DNA of 64,000 nucleotides from Xanthomonas sp. SI (GTDB lineage Bacteria > Pseudomonadota > Gammaproteobacteria > Xanthomonadales > Xanthomonadaceae): NCBI RefSeq assembly GCF_014236855.1, contig NZ_CP051261.1, positions 5,084,001 to 5,148,000 on the forward strand. The letters run 5' to 3'. Numbering within the stretch: the stretch's first letter is position 1; the number at the start of each line of letters is the position of its first letter. Below the pieces are notes generated by a model, which was not told where the DNA came from, searched no databases, and saw only the letters and a program-made list of their open reading frames with translations. Below are positions 28,531-40,400 of this stretch, piece after piece. The position numbers were made by a program, and so were the translations under genes.

Positions 28531-29619
28531 ATGTCTTTCGCCGGGTTGCGAGCTAGCCTAGCCATCGCCGTCCTCGTCCTGTCGCCATGCGCGCCGGCCG
28601 CTGCGATGCAGCGCCTTTGGCCGACCGAGCAGCAATGGCGCCAACTCGGAACCGGCAGCGACGCGGCTACCGCGCAACTGCGCCTGGCTGACGCGGCGCT
28701 GCAAGACACTGCGCACCCCATCGCCGCGCTGAACACCGCCGGCCGGCTGAAAGGCGACCCCGTCAAGGCAAGCACCGAAGCGAGCCTTGGCGACATGCGC
28801 AAGATCCAGGCGCTGGCCGTGGCCTATGCCCTGACCGGCGAGGAGCGCTATGCAACGAAAGCCGGCGACTATCTCGGCCGATGGGCCGCAATGAACCAGC
28901 CTACCGGTCAACCCATCGACGAGACCGGCCTGGAGCCGGCGATCTTTGCCTACCGCATCGTCAGGAAGGAATTGCCCGCAGGCACCCGCCATGACGTCGA
29001 CGACTGGATGCGGCGTATTGCGCGCGCCGAGATCGCGTCGCGCGATATCAAGCGCAAGACCGCCACCAACAACTGGCATAGCCATCGCTTGAAGACCGTC
29101 GGCCTGATCGGCATCGCGCTGGACGACGACGCATTGATCGCCTATGCCAGGGATGGATTCAAGCAACAGATCGGCGACAACCTGCGACCGGATGGTCAGA
29201 GCATCGACTTCATCGAGCGCGATGCGCTGTCCTACCATGTCTATGACCTGCGCCCCCTGGTGACGCTCGCCTTGGCTTTCTCCGAGCGTGGCGACGACTT
29301 GTATCAATGGCAGGCGCGCAACGGCGCCTCGCTCGCGCACAGCGTGCAATGGCTGCTGCCCTACCTGCGCGGCGACAAAACCCATGCCGAATTCGTGGGC
29401 AGCGACGTCGCCTTCGACAAGGCCCGCTCGCGCAACGGCGAAGCGGGCCATGTGGTCGGCAGCGTCTACGCCCCGCGCGACGCATTGCCGTTGCTGTCGT
29501 TGACGGCCGCCTACGATGCCGAGAGCGCGCGCCTGGCGACGCAGTTCGGTAGCGACACGGCGGACCTGCGCCTGGCCTTGAGTTTGCTGCCGACGCGATC
29601 GCTGTCCAGCGCCATGTAG
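28531..29619 (+). CDS. Secreted PL5-like alginate/polyuronate lyase
   Basis: The protein has 362 residues from ATG 28531, which has GGAG upstream and begins a signal peptide ending APAAA. The (alpha/alpha) toroid of the alginate-lyase superfamily (PF05426) is indicated by TATNNWHSHRLKTVGLIGIAL, where the Asn-x-x-His pair is catalytic in PL5, and by DFIERDALSYHVYDLRPL, which supplies the Arg and Tyr. These enzymes beta-eliminate uronic-acid polymers such as alginate or polyglucuronate in the periplasm. The exact polymer cannot be told. Its neighbours on both sides are small secreted proteins of one family, a repeated association within this 4-kb block. Confidence 0.85.
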   Translation: MSFAGLRASLAIAVLVLSPCAPAAAMQRLWPTEQQWRQLGTGSDAATAQLRLADAALQDTAHPIAALNTAGRLKGDPVKASTEASLGDMRKIQALAVAYALTGEERYATKAGDYLGRWAAMNQPTGQPIDETGLEPAIFAYRIVRKELPAGTRHDVDDWMRRIARAEIASRDIKRKTATNNWHSHRLKTVGLIGIALDDDALIAYARDGFKQQIGDNLRPDGQSIDFIERDALSYHVYDLRPLVTLALAFSERGDDLYQWQARNGASLAHSVQWLLPYLRGDKTHAEFVGSDVAFDKARSRNGEAGHVVGSVYAPRDALPLLSLTAAYDAESARLATQFGSDTADLRLALSLLPTRSLSSAM

Positions 29620-29740
29620 AGAGGTTGGTCGATCGCGTTGCTATTAGGAGTGCTGAAACGGAGGTCGGCGCCTGAGGCTTCCCGGAAACCAATGCCGGCG
29701 TTCGCGCATGCCAGTTGGCACACCCGGCAGCAAAGCAGCC

Positions 29741-30331
29741 CTATTCGTCGCTACATTCCTGCGCGTCTTTGGATTCGACCGGAGCCAGCGCTACGCCGTC
29801 GCTGGTTTCGCTGATCCTGGAGATGGCGAGATGGCAGTACTGGCGCGAGAGATCCAGGGCGACCTCGTAGTCTTGGCCTTTTTCGGGGACGAAGGACACG
29901 CCGAAATCCTTGCAGCCGAGCGAAATGCCGCTTGGCCCCGTGGTTTCATAATACGAGGCGTGGATGGCGATTGGCTCGCCTGCGGTGATGGCGTATTCGC
30001 GATAGAACGCCTTGGCCAGGATGCCGTTGCGCTGTTTGAGGTTGGTGACATTGGGGGTGACCGGCATTCCCAGGGAAATGTTCTTCTTGCTGCCGAAAGC
30101 ACCGCCGAAGCCGCTGCTGGAGGGCGTTTCGCTTTCAGCATCACCGCCGTAGCACATGGTGTTGCGATAGAACTCCAGGCCAATCGCGGCCTGCCCGAAA
30201 AAGCGGATCCGCGCCTGGTTGTCAGGGTTGACCCGTGCCTGTTCGTCCTCGTCGTCGTCGGTTATGGCCGCGGCTGGACAAGCCGCAGCGAAAAGTGCGG
30301 TCAGCAGAAAAAGCTTGGGTAGGGGTTCCAT
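29741..30331 (-). CDS. Predicted secreted protein, member B of the same paralogous family
   Basis: The protein has 196 residues from ATG 30329-30331, with GAGG upstream. The signal peptide ends CPAAA, then the acidic stretch TDDDEDEQ. The mature domain has QARIRFFGQAAIGLEFYRNTMC, a Gly/Ser-rich loop, then CKDFGVSFVPEKGQDYEVALDL, CHLAISRI and a terminal QEC. The order and spacing of Cys residues and the FVPxxGQDYE block match the protein at 27502-28104. Because it lacks a lipobox it is probably soluble periplasmic. Function is unknown. It reads toward the lyase gene (convergent). Confidence 0.7.
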   Translation of the reverse strand: MEPLPKLFLLTALFAAACPAAAITDDDEDEQARVNPDNQARIRFFGQAAIGLEFYRNTMCYGGDAESETPSSSGFGGAFGSKKNISLGMPVTPNVTNLKQRNGILAKAFYREYAITAGEPIAIHASYYETTGPSGISLGCKDFGVSFVPEKGQDYEVALDLSRQYCHLAISRISETSDGVALAPVESKDAQECSDE

Positions 30332-30426
30332 ACTGACCTCATCTTGACTTGAGGTAGCGATAGCGGCTGCTGGCTGAGATTCTGAAGCTGTTTGATCGTC
30401 CGACATGGCCGCGCTGCTCTGGGAAA

Positions 30427-30861
30427 CTACGCCTTCCAATAGGCGATGTGCCGCCAGCGCACGTTTGCGCCGTACAACAGGATCAGAGTGGAGGCATCCC
30501 CACGTTTTTCATGAAGGGGCAACCATCTGGTCGAGGACGTGTTCCGGAAGTTCTCGCAGTCGCTGCAGCCACTTCCAGACCGGCTCCACGGGCAACTTCG
30601 GGCCAGCGCCTCCCTCCCCACGCGCAGAGTCGGGTACAGCTTGCGCCGCCGTTTGGCCAGATACAGCCATTGATCGATTCCGGTGGCCTCGCAGCCCAGA
30701 TCGGCCAGCCACTGGTCGCTGCTGATGAAGTTGTCGTAATTGACGAGGCGTGTATCGGTCTCGATCGGGTAGCGGCGGCCGGGTCCAGCGTTGCGGCTGG
30801 CGTTGACGCCGCCCAGGCCGTTGGCGGCGCGGCCCAGCGCGTTGACGCTGACGCCGAGCAC
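30427..30861 (-). pseudogene. Displaced, truncated fragment copied from the middle of cdiA
   Basis: The frame opens with SVNALGRAANGLGGVNASRN and GPGRRYPIETDTRLVNYDNF, nearly identical to the central cdiA segment encoded at about 37560-37710 (SVNALGRAANGLGGVNANRS; LIETDPRFVNYDNFISSD). The DNA match spans ~135 bp at roughly 90% identity by eye. After SSD the frame diverges (QWLADLGCEATGID) and ends in a sequence I cannot assign, probably with frame loss. There is no start or signal peptide, no VENN motif, and no immunity-like gene directly after it. It looks like the scar of a duplication or recombination at the 3' edge of the cdi locus. Confidence 0.75.
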
Positions 30862-30943
30862 ATGTAGCGAATTTCCAAATGGATATTTTTTCTTGCCCCG
30901 TTATTGGATAAAGCCATCCACTTGAATTTACCCGAAAAAACAC
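30862..30943. other. AT-rich junction between cdiI and the cdiA fragment
   Basis: This is 82 bp of conspicuously AT-rich sequence. It contains the palindrome TCCAAATGGA flanked by A/T runs. It marks the distal edge of the low-GC cassette: on its left the sequence becomes cdiA-like and GC-rich at once. Confidence 0.6.
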
Positions 30944-31465
30944 CTATTCACCTTTTAATTTAAGAGGAATCAATGGTCTACTTGTCCATGGAACATTGTT
31001 TTTTTTGAATAAACTTTCGAGTTCCTCTCTAAACATATCGAGGGATTCATCATCACTCACTTCTTTTTCCGCAAAACATCTTTTAAAAATAGATTCTCCC
31101 AGCTCGGTGGATACCAACTGAGGCTCAAGCCAAACCCCCATGTCCAAATCGTGTTGCTTGGATAGCTCCCCAAGGGAAGTTGATTTTTTATTTTTGTCGA
31201 CACTCGCTAATTTTTCAAAATAATCATCAATACTTCTAAACCCAGCATCTTCTACCCAGTCGTCAGGAAAAAATTCTACTACTCCACATTTAATAAATCG
31301 ATAAATCATATCTACCGATAGCTGCTGAGAAGATGCAGAACATGCAGGGTACTCAACAAGCCCCGTGCCACTCATTCCAAAAAATATAACCGGCATTTCG
31401 CTAATTATTAGAACATCAAGAATGCGCGCCAACCGCTCAACAATTGCCTTATGCATATGAATCAT
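30944..31465 (-). CDS. cdiI: Candidate CdiI immunity protein
   Basis: The protein has 173 residues. Its start (ATG 31463-31465) overlaps the cdiA stop by four bases, which is the position and coupling expected for the cognate immunity gene. It has no signal peptide, so it would act in the cytoplasm. The sequence is acidic and mixed alpha/beta (ILDVLIISEMPVIFFGM; WVEDAGFRSIDDYFEKLASV; DDESLDMFREELESLF) and matches no immunity family I can name. Codon use is AT-rich, unlike genes outside the cassette but like the end of cdiA. The immunity role is inferred from position, overlap and composition, not from homology. Confidence 0.75.
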   Translation of the reverse strand: MIHMHKAIVERLARILDVLIISEMPVIFFGMSGTGLVEYPACSASSQQLSVDMIYRFIKCGVVEFFPDDWVEDAGFRSIDDYFEKLASVDKNKKSTSLGELSKQHDLDMGVWLEPQLVSTELGESIFKRCFAEKEVSDDESLDMFREELESLFKKNNVPWTSRPLIPLKLKGE

Positions 31466-34400
31466 CTTTTGGCTCCTGGTCCAGTCTCTCCAATTAAGGG
31501 GAATTTGAGCTTCAATACATTTTCTGGACCACCGTTAACCGTATTTATTTTAAGCCCATTTACTTCTACGGTGGCTGTAGTCACTTTGGTTCTATCGCTT
31601 GCTACGTTTGCCGGACGATAGGTAACCCAAGTATCTTCTCCTGGTTCTCCTGGGATCTTTGCACGCCATGCCCCGTTCTTCATAAGGATTGCATCATCTG
31701 GAATCTTACCTCCAAAAAACTCCATCGCAAATCCCTCAGCGGCGGCACTAGGATTGGAAGTTGGTCGCATTTCGCGAGGCGTGCCAATGCCGCCGATAGG
31801 TGTTCCGGGAAGATTTCCAGAGTCTATTTCGTTTATTACATCCCTGGCCGTCCGGCTAGACAAGCCATCGCCATTGATGGCATCGGGAAGCATTTTATCA
31901 GCATTACCAAGCAGATTTTTTGAAGTTTCTTTAGGGACGGTAGCACCGGCCAAGGTGCCAGTCTCAGCTACTTCGCCGGCAGCGTTCATACCGGCGCGCG
32001 CGACGTTACTCCCGCCTCCTGTCAAAGCAGCCTGGACTATTCCCACAGCACTCAGGAAGCGTGCAGACCAAGCATCTGCGCCCTCCACAGGCTTACCAGT
32101 GAAGTAATTGCTCGCCTGGCCGGGCTGGACAAGATCCTGCCATGCCGCAAACGTCTCACCACCCGCAGTTAAAAGACCTTGATTCAGTATCCCCGCAGCC
32201 ACGAATGTGTTTTTACCGATTAACAAGTCCGGCAGCAGCTTTGGTGCACTTGCTAGAAGATCGTAGAGATCCTGTCCAAATGTCGGGTAAGTACGAACTA
32301 TACCGTTTGTAAATATGGCGTCCTTTTGACCGCCCAAACCGTTGGCTTTCCAGTAGCCTTCCATATAGAAGTCGAGTTCGCCAAGCGTGTGCGGAATACC
32401 GTGCGAATCCATATTCGCGTTCGCCAAGGCGACATTTGCAGCGTAGTCAGCGTCCCGTGCTTCATCTAACTTATTTATGGCGTCTACGATGTCGCATGAC
32501 AGTTTGTTCGCTGCCGTGCACTCGGCCTGAGCGACCTTTTTCAAGGCGGCTTCATCTTCCTTCAACCAGTTGTTTTCCACCGCATTGCGTGCAATGCCGC
32601 TTCCGACGGCAGCATCATTCAGACTGCCCCCGGTCATCCCTCCCACCAGCGCACCGACCGCCTGCGACAGCGCCACGATCGTCTGCTTGTCCTCTTCCGG
32701 CAGCAGGTTCGGGTTGAACTTACCCTCCGAGTCGATCGCGCGCGGGTCGTTGCCGTACAGCTCCTTGGTCAGCCATTGCGCCGCCAATTCGCCGCCCGCC
32801 CCGGCCAAGGCGCCACCTGTGCCCGACGTGCCGTTCACCTCCGCCAGCACCGCGCCCAGCAGCGCGTGCGAGAGCACCTGCATCGCTGCATTCGGGTCGC
32901 TGCCGTGGTTGGCGTCGAAGGTCTGGCCGATCAGCTGCGCCGCATAGGGCGCCAGCGCATTGCCCGCCACTTGGCTTGCGGCCTGGCCCGACACGCTGCC
33001 CACCAGCGCCGTCGTCACCGCCTGCAGCGCTCGGCTGTAGTCACCGCCGGCACCCCATTGCTTCTCAGTGGCGTAAGCGTCGCGGTAAGCCGCGCTCTGG
33101 CTCAGCAGAAGGTTCTGCTGTGCTGCCGGGTCCAGTTTCGCGAACGCCTCTTGCTGATCGCCGCTGAGGTCCTTCAGGTACGCCGCGCGCGCATCGTCGG
33201 CCTTTCTCGCCGCATTGGCCGCGATGTCGCTGGCGACCTGCCCGCTGGTCTCCAGCACCGTCCCGGCCGCGGCCCCCATCGCCTGCTGATCGACCATGAC
33301 CTTGCGCACGTCCGGCAATGCCGCGAGGACTTCGTTTGCAATGCTGGCGTCGGTATTGATGCCCGTCTCCGCCGCCGTGGTGCGCTTGCCGCCGATGACG
33401 ATCTTGCCTTCGGTCAGCGTGGCGCGCGTGGTCGCGCTGTCCTTGCCGCTTTCGGACATCGGCACGCCGCCGCTGAAGTGGGCCGTGTTGACTTCGCCAA
33501 AGCTGCCAGTAGCAAGGGTGTTGCCGATGTCCTTGAACTGCCCGCCAGCTCCCACGGCGTTGCCATCGGCATCCGTGGCGCCTTGGTTGGCATGGCCGAA
33601 CCCGCCGCTGATGCTGCCCGACGCGGCGCTGTAGTCCATCTGGTTCTTCAGATCGGTATACGTCAGCGAGTCGGCGGTCAGCTCGCTGTTGTCCGCGTTA
33701 GTGCTGGCGATGGCGCCGCCGATCAGGTTCACGTTGCCGGCATCGACGTGGTAGCCGCCCTTGCCCGCGAACAGGCCCGATTGTTCGGTCACGCCCGCAG
33801 AGCTTCCGTTCGCTGTCGCCGAACTGGCGTAGCCGCTGAGATCCCACGCATTGCCGATGGCCACCTGGATGCGGCCGCCGTAGCCGCTCTCCTTGGATTG
33901 GCTGTTCGTTGTGTCCTGCAACGACTCGATGGTCAGGTCGCCGCCAGTCTGCACATCGATCCGGTCGGCCTTGGCCACGGCGCCGCGCAAGGTGGTGTCG
34001 CCCTGCGAGGCGAGGGAGATGGTCTGGCCGGCCAGTTCCGTGTTCTTCCACGTCGCGCCATCGACGTTCGACGAATGGCTGCCGACGCTGGCCTGCACAT
34101 AGGCGTAGTAGCCGGTCTGCGCACCGACCGATACGCCCACGCCGACTTCCACGCCGGCATTGCTGCCCTTGCTCTGCTCCGAGGCCGTGGACTTACCCGC
34201 TTCCAGTACCAGGTCGCGCGCCGAATCCAGGCTCAGCGTATCGCCGGCTTTCAGGTTACCCTGCACGACGTGCAGGTCGCCCTGCGTGCTGGTCAGGCTG
34301 ACGTTGCCGCCGCCGCTGATGGTGGAACCTTGCGACGTCTGGCTGCTGCCCTTGTACTGCTCCGTGCTGGTCGCATAGCCCACGCCAGCCTCGACGGTGA

Positions 34401-37400
34401 CCAGCGAGCCGCTGCCGGCGTCGCCGGCCGTGCTGCTGATCGCGCTGGCCGCCTGGTAGCCATTGGCCGCCGCGGCCATGCCTTGCATCGCCGACAACCG
34501 GCCGTCGGAGTTGCGTGCCGCATCCACGTTGTTGATCAGGTCGATCAGCGGCGACTTCACCCGTGCGAACACACCGAACTTCAGCGTGTCGTCCTGCGAC
34601 GAGGCCGAGTGCGTGTCGTTGGCAGTCAAGATGTCGATCGACGCGGCGGTGATGTCCACGTCCTTGGCCGCCACCACGTTGCCGGCAGACTGGGTGTAGG
34701 CGCCGCCCGCGGTCAGGCTGACGCTGCCGCCCAGGCTGCCCACGCTGCTGGCCACTTGCGTGACCTTCGCGCTGTCGTCGCGATGGTCCTCGGTGTGGTA
34801 GCCGGCGAAGCGCTCGGTGTCGGAGATGATCACCGTGCCGATGGCTTTGTTGTTGGAGGTGTTGGCGTTGCCAACGGTGTCCTGCCCGCTCTGGATCGTC
34901 AGGTCGCCCGCCGCGCGTATCGCGACATCGCCTTGCGCCGCGATGTTGCTGGCGGTCAGCGCGATGTCGCCCTTGGTGGTGGTCAGGCTGGCATTGCCGC
35001 CGACAGACAGCTGGGTGCCGGTGATCGTGTCCGACTGTCCGTTGCCATCGCCCTTCTGGTTGTAGTTGCCGAATGGCGGACTGGCGGTGTTGTTGGCGTA
35101 GCCCCAGCCCTTGCCGGTGCTGGCGTTGCCGCTGGACTCGGTGTTGTGCGCCACATCGAACACGATGTTCTGGCTGGCCAGCAGCAAGGCATTGCCGTCC
35201 GCCGACAACTGCGCGCCCTGGCTGGTGATGGAACCATCGCTGGCCAGCAGGCTGAGGTTGCCGCCGGCGCTCAGCTGACTGACCCGCGCGTCGCTGGTGC
35301 TGTCGTTCTGCGCATCATTGGAGCGATGCGCCCCGGCCTGGATCACCACCGCCGTGGTCGCTGCCGCGATACCGGCCATGTCGCCCTCGGCACGGCGGCT
35401 GATCTTGCCCATGGTCGAGCCGCTGTCGGGCATGTTGTCGGTCGTCGAATCGCGAGCGCTGCGGTACGCCGCGCCCGGATCGTAGGTCACGCCAACGGAG
35501 AACCCGCTGGACTTGCTGGACTGGCTGGATTGCGTGTCCGTGGTGTCCTGGCGTGCCAGCAGCGCGATGTCCTTGGCCGCAAGGGTCAGGTTCTTGCCTG
35601 CGGCGACGTCCGACGCGGCAATGGTCAGTTGATCGCCTGCGCTGATGAGCAAGTTGCCCTGCTGCGACCCGACCGCCGATGCCACCTGCGTGGTCGTCTC
35701 CGTGGCCGTATCGCTGCCGCTGCGCGACTTGCCATAACCAACGCTGGCGACGCCGCCGGACAAACTGCCGCTGAAGCCGGATTTCTTCTGGCTGCTGCTG
35801 TGTTCCTCGCTGCTCTGATCCTGGGCAGACTCGATGGTGATGTCGTGGCCTGCGACCAGACGCGCATCGTTGTCCGCCAGGACCGTCGAACCGACCACGG
35901 CGATATCGTTGCCTGCCTTGATCTGTACGGTGTCGCCGCTGAGCGAGGTTCCTACTGCGAAGCTGTCGTGCCACTCGTCATGCGTGGTGGTGGTCTTGCT
36001 GGACAGGAAGCCCTTTTTCTTTTTCTGCATGTCTTGTTCGGCGTCGTGCTGCTCCTGCGTGGCGAGCAGGTTGACGTCGTTGCCGGCGGTCAAGGCAACG
36101 CCGCCGGTCTCGGAGTAGACCTGCGCGGCGGTCAGGTTGATGTCATGGCCCGCCTGCATGGCGATATCGCTGCCGGCGCTGAACTCGGTACCGTGCACAG
36201 TCTCATCGGTGGTGCTGGTGGTCTGCTTGAAGCGCTTGCGCGTCTCCAGCGTGTCGCTGCTGTCCACCGTCGTCAGCGTGGTGCTGTTGATGTCGTTGCC
36301 GGCGACCACGGCCAGGCCCTTGCCTGCGTCGAGCTTGGCCGCGACCAGGTTGACGTCGTTGCCGGCGCTGAGGATCAGGTTGCCGCCGGCGGTGAGCGCC
36401 TGCTCATCGAGGTCCTGGGTGGTGGTGGTCGTGGTGACCTTGGTCTTGCCCTCGCGGGTGTGGTCGGTGGTGGTGGTGCTCTCGCCCAGCACCGATTCGA
36501 CGTTGAGGTCGTGTCCGGCCGCAGCGATCAGGTCGCCACCGGCCTTCACTTCGGCCTGGCGGATGGTGATGTCGTTGCCGGCCGCCAGTTGCAGGCTGCC
36601 GTCGGTGACGATGCTGCTGCGTACCGTGGCTTTGCCGTTGACATCCGTGACCGGGGTCAGCGACAGGTCGTGGCCGGCCTGCAGCGCGGCGTCGCCGCCA
36701 GCGGTGATGGCGACGCCGTGCAGTTGCAGGTCGTTGCCGGCGAGCAGCGACAGATCGGCGCCAGTGGCGAGTGTCGTTGTTGCGCCGTCGCGGGTGAAAC
36801 CCCGTTCTTCCGAGCTTGCCGTTGGCTGCAGCACCAGGTTGTTGCCGGCCTGCAGGGCGGCGCTGCCGCCGGCTTGCACCGTGACGCCTGCGAGGGTCAG
36901 GTCATGGCCGGCATTGATCAGGAGATTGCGGTCGGCAGTGATGCCGGAACCTGCATTCAGCACGCCGCCGCTTGTGCTGCTGAGCAGGTCATTGCCGGCG
37001 CTCAGCAGGACGTCGCGGCCAATGATCTGGCCACCGAGGTTGAGCAGGTCCTGCTGCGCTTGCAGGCTGACCGTGCCGGTGCCGGCGATGCGGCCCTGGT
37101 TGAGCAGGTTGCCGGCGGTAGCGCTGACGTTGACGCCGCTGATGGTGCCGCTGTTGCTCAGGCTCGCGGTTGCGTTGAGCGAGACGTCGCCATTGTCGCT
37201 GGCGAGCAGGGCGCCGTCGCTGCGCAGGGTCAGCGCGGTGCTGGACGACAGGTATACCACCGGCACCAATACCTTTTGGCCCTGGTACTCCTGTTCGACC
37301 ATCCACACGATGTCGTGAGTCAGCGCGGCGACCTGCTCAGCAGTCAAGGCCACGCCCACATCCAGGTGCAGCGCGCCGGCTTCGGCCACGGCGCCGTCCA

Positions 37401-40400
37401 GCAGGGCACGGTACTGCGCCACGCCGTCGTCGTAGTTGCCCAGGTAGCGGCGACCGGTCAGCTGAGTGATCTGGTCCAGCACCAGCCGCTGTTCGTAGAA
37501 GCCGTCGCCCAGGCGGGTCTGGGTCCATTCGGGGTCCACGCCGAGCTTGTCGAGCAGGTAGTCGCTGCTGATGAAGTTGTCGTAATTGACGAAGCGTGGA
37601 TCGGTCTCGATCAGGTAACGACGGCCGGGGCCATTGCTGCGGTTGGCGTTGACACCACCCAGGCCGTTGGCGGCGCGGCCCAGTGCGTTGACGCTGGCGC
37701 CGTTGGCGCCGACCAGGCGGTACAGACCGCCGATGGGCAACGTGATGTTGCCGAGCGGGGCGCCGATACCACCAACCACTTGCTGCACATTGCCGGTGCC
37801 GGGGTCGATCTGTTGGCGTTGGGTGGTGCTGCCCGCGTTGGACAGACTGGCCTGCACCGTCTGCGGTTGCACGTTGGCGGCAGACGCATCGGTACTTTTA
37901 ACCAGCGAGCCCTGGCCTTCATCGATGCGGATCGGGCCGATGCTGGCACTGACGATGCGGTTGCTGACCGTTGCACCGCCCGCGGCCGTGCCGGTCTGCG
38001 CCTGCACGGCTTTATTCCCGACACCGTTGGCGCTCTGTGCGCTGCGGCGGTTCAGTGCCGTACCTTGCGTGGCGTTGAACGCGGCGCCGCCGATGCTGCG
38101 GCCATCGCTGCCGACGGCACCGTTGCTGATGGTGGCGCCGTTGATCGACACGCCCTGTCCGCCGGTCATGTTGGCGGCAAGGGCGGTGTAGCTGGTGTCG
38201 ATGGTGCCGGTACCGGTGACGGATGCCGTATTCCCGCCGATGTTGCCACCCGACTGGTTTTCTGCATCTTCGCCACTGCACTGCACCATCCCTGGCGGAG
38301 GCGTGCAGCCTCTGGGGCCGGTGCCGGCTTTGTATTCGGTATCGGTGTAGTTGAATCTCTGATTGAGTGCCAACGCTTGATTCAGAACGCTCTCGTTGCC
38401 CGCGATCATGCCGTCGGCCAGACCGGAGACACCGCGCTGGTTGATCCATAGCGCGCCCGCTGCCGCAATCGTCGAGGCGGTGTTGGTGACGCTGCCGGAC
38501 AATGCAATATTCCCGCCCGCCGCGATGCGGCCTTCGGCGCTGGCGGCAGTCACCCTTTCCTTTTGTTGCGCGTCGAAGGTTCGGAAAACGCCGAGATTGT
38601 GGCCGTGATAATTGGCAGGCTCCGGATCGTTGCGAAGCTCTTGTTCCGGCATCGTCTGGTTAGCGGCAGCGCGCTCGTCGGCAGACAGTTGCGAGGTGGC
38701 CGTCGTGATCGTCCGCCGTCGGTTATTGAGTTGATTGGCAGCAATCAAAATGCTGCCATCGGCCTCGATGCTGCCGGACAGGTTGTTGACCACGCCGGTA
38801 CGCGCAGTGAGCGTGCCACCGCCGTCGCGGGCGCCGCCGATGGCGATGTTGCCGAGGCTGAAGATCCTGGCGTCGCGGTTGAGCAGCTGGTCGCGGACCA
38901 GCAGGGTCATGCCGTTGGTGGCGCCGATCAGCGCCGAGCCGTAAGCGGCGTTGTCGGTGGCGCTGCCCAGGTCGGCCCCGTTGACCAGGGTGCCGGTGTC
39001 CACCAGCACGTTGGCGCCGACCAGGCTGCCGGTGTTGTAGACGCTGCCGGCCGTGAGCTGCAGATTGTTGCTGGCGGAAATGTCGCCGGCGTTGTCGATG
39101 GTCCCGCCGGCATTCAACTGGGTGTTGCCCGCCTGCATCGTCGCGCCGGCGACGTTGCTGATGTTGTTGGCGGTCACGCTCAGGCTGCGCCCGGCTTTAA
39201 GCGCGGAGGCGTTGGTCATGTTGCCGCCGACGCTGAGGCGGAAGTCGCCGTTGCTGGTGATGTCGGCGCCGGCGCGGTGGGTGTAGTCGCTGCGCACGGT
39301 CAGGTCGAGCAGGTTCTGCGCGAGGATGTTGCCGCTGCCGTCGAAGCCGACGGTATCGATGACCACGTCGCCGGCACCGCCGACGCTGCTGCCGGCGCCG
39401 ATGCGGCCGCCGCTGTTGCTCAGGCTCTGCAGGTTCAGGCGCACCGCCTGTTCGGCCTTGATGGTGCCGCCGCGGTTGTCGAGCGTTGCGCCGGCGCGCT
39501 GCAGCTGGAACGTATTGCCGGCGTAGACGTTGCCGCGTTGGTTGTCGAGCGCGTTGGTGTTGGCGACGAGATTGCCGCCGGCGACCAGTTGGCCGTCGCT
39601 GTTGACCACGCTGGCGGCGTTGAGCACGACGCTGCCACGCCCGCCCAGGCTGCCGCCGGCATTGCGCAGTTCGCCGCCGGTGGTGAGCTGGGTCAGGCCG
39701 CTGCCGTTGTTGGCGATGCTGCCCTGGCTGTTGTCGATGCGGCCGCCGGACAGGGTCATTGCGTTGCCGCTGTCGAGCTGGCCGCCGCTGTTGAGCAGCG
39801 CGCCGGTAACCGCGACGTTGAGGTCGCGGCCGCCGCCGATGCGCCCGCCCTGGTGGTTGTCGAGCTGGCCGCGCGCGGTCAGCGCCAGGTCGCGTCCGGC
39901 CTGGACGGTGCCGGCGCTGTTGCTGAGGTTCTCGGCGCCGATGCTGGCGTCGTTGCTGGCGCCGAGCAGGCCGCCATCGTTGTTGAGCGTGTGCGCGATC
40001 TCGGTCCGCAGATCGCCGCCGCTGCTGCCGTTGGCGATAGCCTGCAGCGTGCCGCTACGGTTGTCGAGGCTGTCGGCGCGTACGGTCAGGGTGCCGCCGG
40101 AGGCCTGCAGCACGCCGCTGCGGTTGTCGAGCGCGCCGCCGAGCTGGGTGTTCAAGCCGCGTGCCGACACGCTGCCGCCGACATTGCTCAGGCTGGCCGC
40201 GGTCAACGTGGCGTCGCCGGCGGCGGCGATCGCGCCGTTCTGGTTGTCGATGCCGGCATTGGCGCCGAGTTGCAGCTGGCCCTGGGTCAGGATGCGGCCG
40301 CCGGCATTGGCGACGGCGCCGCCGATGCTCAATGTGGCGGTGCCGTTGCCGGCGTGTTCGATGCGCCCCTGGGCATTGTTCAGCGACGCGGCGCTGAGGT

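Noticed and set aside
30448..30943. Alternative small frames across the cdiA fragment
   Set aside because: They read through the fragment in frames other than the one similar to CdiA and join unrelated AT-rich leader sequence; no ribosome site supports them.
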